Positions 60,940 through 64,000 of a DNA stretch of 64,000 nucleotides are shown here, one piece after another. The stretch is from contig DATBDE010000096.1 of assembly GCA_036270095.1 (NCBI GenBank), forward strand, positions 14,150 through 78,149. Direction: 5' to 3'. Positions within the stretch are counted from its first letter, which is position 1; each line of letters opens with the position of its first letter. A model generated the notes under the pieces. The model saw only the letters and a program-made list of their open reading frames with translations. It did no database searches and had not been told where the DNA came from. The position numbers and the translations under genes were made by a program. The stretch is from DATBDE01 sp036270095 (GTDB lineage: Bacteria > Actinomycetota > Thermoleophilia > Solirubrobacterales > Solirubrobacteraceae).

Positions 60940-61596
60940 TGCGGTAACCGCGAGCCGAGGGAGCTCGAGGAGCCGACGCCATGTTCTGGTGGGGTCTGCA
61001 GCGGGCGGAGACCGCGCGACTTGACGCGCGTGACTTTCGTTTGCACGCCAAGGTGCCGGAGTTTCGCGCGGTGGGGCCAGCTGCGTGCGCAGTTTGGCAA
61101 GACGATGCGCGGCGGCCCGCCGCGGCGGCGAACGGTGGTGACCGCGTTTGACTGGGCTGCCGACGTGGTCGACCAGTATCTTGCCCTCGCCGCGATCCTC
61201 GACGATGCCGTCGAGGACGGGCTCCGTCGACCGCGACCACCCGCGTGGCAAGCGGATGCGAGCCCACGTCCCAAAGCCGTCCCGCAACATCCGGAGATGG
61301 ACTGCCAGCGGCTGTGTGTCCGGCGCATCGACCATGTCCGCCTGCACGATCGGGACGGAGCGCGGTTCCGTATTCACGACGCCGGGAGCGAGGGCCGGAA
61401 TCCGCGAGGTCCAGATCAGCCCCGATTTCGTCGATGCGGTGGTGGAACACCTCGACTGCCTTTGCCGCACCGGCGCGGCGACAGGCCCCGAGGACTAGCT
61501 CGTCCCAAACCTGCGCGGCGGTCCTATGTCGCGCCGCGCGTCGCTGAGACCATCGGCCGGGCGGCCGCGCGGGCGCGGAGGCTGATTGCCCGGGGC
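60940..61596. other. Region of unassigned, probably decayed sequence
   Basis: Both strands have long open frames, but no family is recognisable. The minus-strand reading around 61150-61330 (QPLAVHLRMLRDGFGTWARI, EPVLDGIVEDRGEGKILVDH) has protein-like composition and may be a remnant of an unknown gene; it is not continuous in one frame with its surroundings. Confidence 0.3.
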
Positions 61597-62127
61597 TTGC
61601 CGCCGCTCCCACACACGACGCCGCACGACGTCCTCGAGATCGCCGTCGGGACCGGCCGCAAGCTCCGCCACTATCCGTCCGGGGTAGGGCTCACCGGGAT
61701 CGAGCTGAGCTCGGCCATGCTCGACTTGGCGCGCCAGGAGGCGGCCGCCCTCGGGCGCGAGGTCGACCTGCGAGTAGGCGATGCGCAGGCACTCGACTTC
61801 CCCGGCGACGGGTTCGACACGATCACTTGCTCGCTCAGCCTCTGCACCATCCCCGACGCGCGCGCCGCGGTTGAGGAGATGTGGCCTGTCCTCCGCCCCG
61901 GCGGCCACCTGCGCCTGCTCGAGCACGTGCGCAGCCCAGCCCTGCCCGTCCGCGCCGCGCCGCGCGTACTGGAGCCGCTATTCATCCGCCTCGAGCACGA
62001 CCACCCCACTCGCGAGCCGCTTGAACACGTGCGCGCGGCTGGCTTCGAGGTCGAGCGACTCGATCGCTCCAAGGTCGGCATCGTCGAGGAACTCGCCGCC
62101 CGGAAGCCGGCCGCAACCAGCGCCTGA
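61597..62127 (+). CDS. Class I SAM-dependent methyltransferase, 5' end uncertain
   Basis: The product contains the SAM-binding motif I LEIAVGTGRKL, the acidic loop LTGIELSSAMLDLAR, GDAQALDFPGDGFDTITCSL, and later motifs LRPGGHLRLLEHVRSP and the final KVGIVEELAARKPA. This matches small methyltransferases related to UbiE/phospholipid methylases. About 30 usual N-terminal residues are missing; the frame is open to 61021, but the upstream part has no similarity, suggesting a replaced or truncated 5' end. The TTG at 61597 is a placeholder start. Confidence 0.6.
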   Translation: MPPLPHTTPHDVLEIAVGTGRKLRHYPSGVGLTGIELSSAMLDLARQEAAALGREVDLRVGDAQALDFPGDGFDTITCSLSLCTIPDARAAVEEMWPVLRPGGHLRLLEHVRSPALPVRAAPRVLEPLFIRLEHDHPTREPLEHVRAAGFEVERLDRSKVGIVEELAARKPAATSA

Positions 62128-62290
62128 TCGCTTCACGGACCTGCGCTCTGCGCTCTGCGCGGCCTGGGCGTTGTCGTCGAGCATCTCGAGCACGGTGCGC
62201 TCCATCTTCAGGGCCGCGGCGAGCGAACTCTCGGGAGGGCTGCCCGTACCCGCGCCCGGCGGCGCGAAAGAAAGTCGTGCGCGTAGCCGG
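62128..62290 (-). pseudogene. Ferritin-like (DUF892-type) fragment
   Basis: On the minus strand SLAAALKMERTVLEMLDDNA (ATG at 62203-62205 inside it) continues to QAAQSAERRSVKR and then becomes unlike protein. This short helix resembles the first helix of ferritin-like stress proteins. The evidence is one helix only. Confidence 0.25.
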
Positions 62291-62334
62291 CGCGCGAATC
62301 GGAAAGCGCGGGAGCAACCGACGAAAGGACCCCC

Positions 62335-62562
62335 GTGGCAGCCGAGGCAGGACAGGTCACCGGTACGAAGGACAACGACTACAACGTCGTCTGGTTCACG
62401 GAGCAGTCGCTGAGCAATGCGCTGCGCCTGCAGACCTACATCGAGGACGCCGAGCGCGACGGCGACAACGAGCTCGCTGAGTTCTTCCGCCGGGCCCAGG
62501 AGGCCAGCCGTAAGGGCGGCGAGCAGGGCAAGGCGCTACTCGAGTCACGCCTCGGCTCGTGA
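62335..62562 (+). CDS. Small conserved protein
   Basis: This 75-residue soluble helical protein (DNDYNVVWFTEQSLSNALRL, YIEDAERDGDNELAEFFRRA) is of a type I have seen in actinobacteria, without a known role. The GTG start has GAAAGGA nine bases upstream, in a leader (ACCGACGAAAGGACCC) also found before the gene at 16528. Its stop overlaps a GTG start of the epimerase gene (GTGA), so the two are coupled. Confidence 0.7.
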   Translation: MAAEAGQVTGTKDNDYNVVWFTEQSLSNALRLQTYIEDAERDGDNELAEFFRRAQEASRKGGEQGKALLESRLGS

Positions 62563-63641
62563 GTGGAGCCGGGGCCGCGATGACGTCCTTGCGCGTCGTC
62601 GTCGTCGGCGCGACCGGCAATGTCGGCACGAGCGTCATTCGGGCGCTCGTCGCCGACCCCGCTGTCGCGTCGGTCGTCGGCGTCGCACGCCGCGCGCCGG
62701 CGACCTGGCCGGCATCGCCCAAGGTCACGTGGCGCTCAGCCGACATCGTGACCGACGCGCTGGCACCCGTCTTCGAGGGCGCCGACGCTGTCGTGCACCT
62801 GGGCTGGCTGATCCAGCCCTCGCGCGACGAGGCCGTCACCCACGCCGTCAACGTGGATGGCAGCGCGCGGGTGTTCGCCGCCGCCGCCCAAGCGGGCGTA
62901 GGTGCGCTCGTCTACGCGTCCTCGGTCGGCGCGTACTCGCCCGGGCCCAAGGACCGCGCGGTGGACGAGACCTGGGTCACCGATGGCGTGCAGACGTCGT
63001 TCTACTCCCGCCACAAGGTGCAGGTCGAGCGCGGCCTGGACCGCTTCGAGCGCGCCCATCCCGACGTGCGCGTGGTGCGGCTGCGCCCGGGCCTGATCTT
63101 CAAGCGCGAGGCAGCCTCGGAGATCCGCCGCTACTTCCTCGGCCCGTTGCTGCCCTCACCTCTCGTGCGCCGGAAGCTCATCCCGGTCGTCCCCGACCTC
63201 CCCGGCCTACGCTTCCAGGCCGTGCACGCCGACGACGTCGCCGACGCCTATCGGCTCGCCGTCGTCCGCGATGTCGCCGGCGCCTTCAACGTCGCGGCCG
63301 ACCCTGTGCTCGACCCGGCCGTGCTCGGCGACCTCCTCGGCGCCCGGCCGCTGCGCGTGGCGCCGAAGGTATTGCGCGCGCTGGCCGACGTGACCTGGAA
63401 GCTGCGCCTGCAGCCCACCCCGCCGGGCTGGCTCGACATGGCGCTGGCGGTGCCGATCATGGACACGACCCGCGCCCGCGAGGAGCTCGGCTGGGCACCG
63501 CGCTCCCGCTCCACCGAGGCGCTCGGCGAGCTGCTCGAAGGCCTGCGCCTAGGCGACGGCGGACCCACCCCGCCGCTCGACGCGGCGGCCGCCGGCCCGC
63601 TCCGGTGGCGCGAGTTCGCAACCGGCGTGGGCGCGCGCTAG
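62559..63641 (+). CDS. NAD-dependent epimerase/dehydratase family protein
   Basis: A 360-residue extended SDR with VVVVGATGNVGTSVIRAL, LVYASSVGAYSPGPKD, the YSRHK catalytic pair and FQAVHADDVADAYRLAV. The C-terminal part (TPPGWLDMALAVPIMDTTRA) is typical of nucleotide-sugar epimerase-like proteins in actinobacteria. The actual substrate is unknown. GTG at 62559 gives overlap with the preceding stop; ATG at 62580 is an equally good start that begins nearer the Rossmann fold. Confidence 0.82.
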   Translation: MSGAGAAMTSLRVVVVGATGNVGTSVIRALVADPAVASVVGVARRAPATWPASPKVTWRSADIVTDALAPVFEGADAVVHLGWLIQPSRDEAVTHAVNVDGSARVFAAAAQAGVGALVYASSVGAYSPGPKDRAVDETWVTDGVQTSFYSRHKVQVERGLDRFERAHPDVRVVRLRPGLIFKREAASEIRRYFLGPLLPSPLVRRKLIPVVPDLPGLRFQAVHADDVADAYRLAVVRDVAGAFNVAADPVLDPAVLGDLLGARPLRVAPKVLRALADVTWKLRLQPTPPGWLDMALAVPIMDTTRAREELGWAPRSRSTEALGELLEGLRLGDGGPTPPLDAAAAGPLRWREFATGVGAR

Positions 63642-63859
63642 CACTTCTCCGTCTTCTCCGGCGCCCTCGCCGCCGTTGGCCACCGCGGCCGTTGGGCTCG
63701 TCGGGCAACCCGGCGTCCTTGCGCAGCTTCTGGGCGATCTCGGCGATCCCTCCGGCGCGTAGTCGGGTGCGAACACCGCGGGCGCGAATCGCGTTAATCC
63801 ATCGGTCCGGCTGGGAAGCCGGAGCTCGTACCCGAGACCACAACCCAAAGGGGGACCCG
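63642..63859. other. Intergenic region with a possible minus-strand fragment
   Basis: On the minus strand IAEIAQKLRKDAGLPDEPN (about 63695-63755) looks like a protein end followed by an arginine-rich run, but no stop is in a sensible place and no family is recognised. The last 20 bases hold the leader of the next gene, with AAAGGGGG as ribosome site. Confidence 0.3.
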
Positions 63860-64000
63860 ATGCCTTGGGACGAGATCACCCCGCGTGACTTCCCGGCCTT
63901 TGACATGGAGCTGGACGGCATCTCCAAGGAGACGATGGCCGACCACTACAAGCTCTACGAGGGCTATGTCAAGAAGGTCAACGAGTGCCGCAAGGTGCTC
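63860..64000 (+). CDS. Fe/Mn superoxide dismutase-like protein (partial)
   Basis: The first 47 residues are visible before the window ends: MPWDEITPRDFPAFDMELDG, then ISKETMADHYKLYEGYVKK. The HYKLYEGYVKK helix is the position of the first metal histidine in Fe/Mn superoxide dismutases, preceded by the typical GISKETM. The remaining ligands lie beyond the window. AAAGGGGG seven bases upstream of the ATG is a strong ribosome-binding site. Confidence 0.7.
   Translation, partial: MPWDEITPRDFPAFDMELDGISKETMADHYKLYEGYVKKVNECRKVL

Noticed and set aside
60917..61612. Long minus-strand open frames as a protein gene.
   Set aside because: Arginine/serine-rich composition over most of the length and no recognisable motifs; protein-like patches are split between frames.
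1..64000. CRISPR arrays, rRNA genes, complete insertion sequences.
   Set aside because: No spaced direct repeats of the CRISPR kind, no rRNA motifs and no intact transposase were seen on either strand.

Overview
The window is a uniformly GC-rich, gene-dense bacterial chromosome segment. GTG/TTG starts are common and many neighbouring genes overlap by 4 bp (ATGA/GTGA). This style, together with a 14-gene respiratory complex I operon, class III-type polyhydroxyalkanoate (PHA) genes, a two-domain ThyX, a DUF427 protein and an Rrf2/sulfate-transport locus, suggests a soil actinobacterium, probably Thermoleophilia/Solirubrobacterales. That placement is an inference from gene content; there is no rRNA in the window.

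Layout. 1-5690: a PHA storage locus (phaE-phaC-phaB, a divergent XRE regulator, a second PhaC-like hydrolase, 3-hydroxybutyrate dehydrogenase, an alpha/beta hydrolase and a small phasin-like protein). 5676-9839: a wrecked LuxR/MalT-type regulator and an acyl-CoA synthetase. 9846-12323: a secreted protein and a two-domain ThyX. 12369-16403: an Rrf2 regulator converging on the sulfate ABC transporter sbp-cysT-cysW-cysA. 16528-17712: a DHFR-like protein, a 157-bp hairpin element, and an MmcQ/MFS chimera coupled to nuoN. 17709-32543: nuoA-N on the minus strand.

32605-48617: a membrane protein, a secreted cell-surface protein, a decayed beta-helix protein, a DUF427 protein, two oxidoreductases, remains of an acetone-carboxylase operon, two small secreted paralogues, a flavin reductase, a cupredoxin-like lipoprotein next to a cytochrome c lipoprotein, serS, an aldo/keto reductase, an MFS pump, a STAS protein and a GST. 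48630-52087: tandem copies of a large unrecognised protein. 52103-52804: a HEAT-repeat protein. 52900-55418: tRNA-Ser(TGA) with the remnant of a small integrative element bounded by a 60-bp repeat of the tRNA 3' half. 55798-59717: cell-envelope genes (amidase, zinc peptidase, polysaccharide deacetylase, membrane proteins). 60305-62290: a junkyard of gene fragments (lgt, a second recombinase, a methyltransferase, a ferritin-like fragment). 62335-64000: a small conserved protein, an epimerase and the start of a superoxide dismutase.

How the genes fit together. The PHA genes could cover reduction of acetoacetyl-CoA, polymerisation, granule coating and oxidation of 3-hydroxybutyrate; a thiolase is not present here. 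The nuo operon encodes a complete 14-subunit NADH dehydrogenase whose subunits are almost all translationally coupled. The sulfate importer probably answers to the adjacent Rrf2 protein. At least six genes carry frameshifts or fusions, often single-base changes in G, C or A runs, while the equally GC-rich nuo operon has none. These are therefore either genuine pseudogenes or local consensus errors, and read-level checking would decide which.
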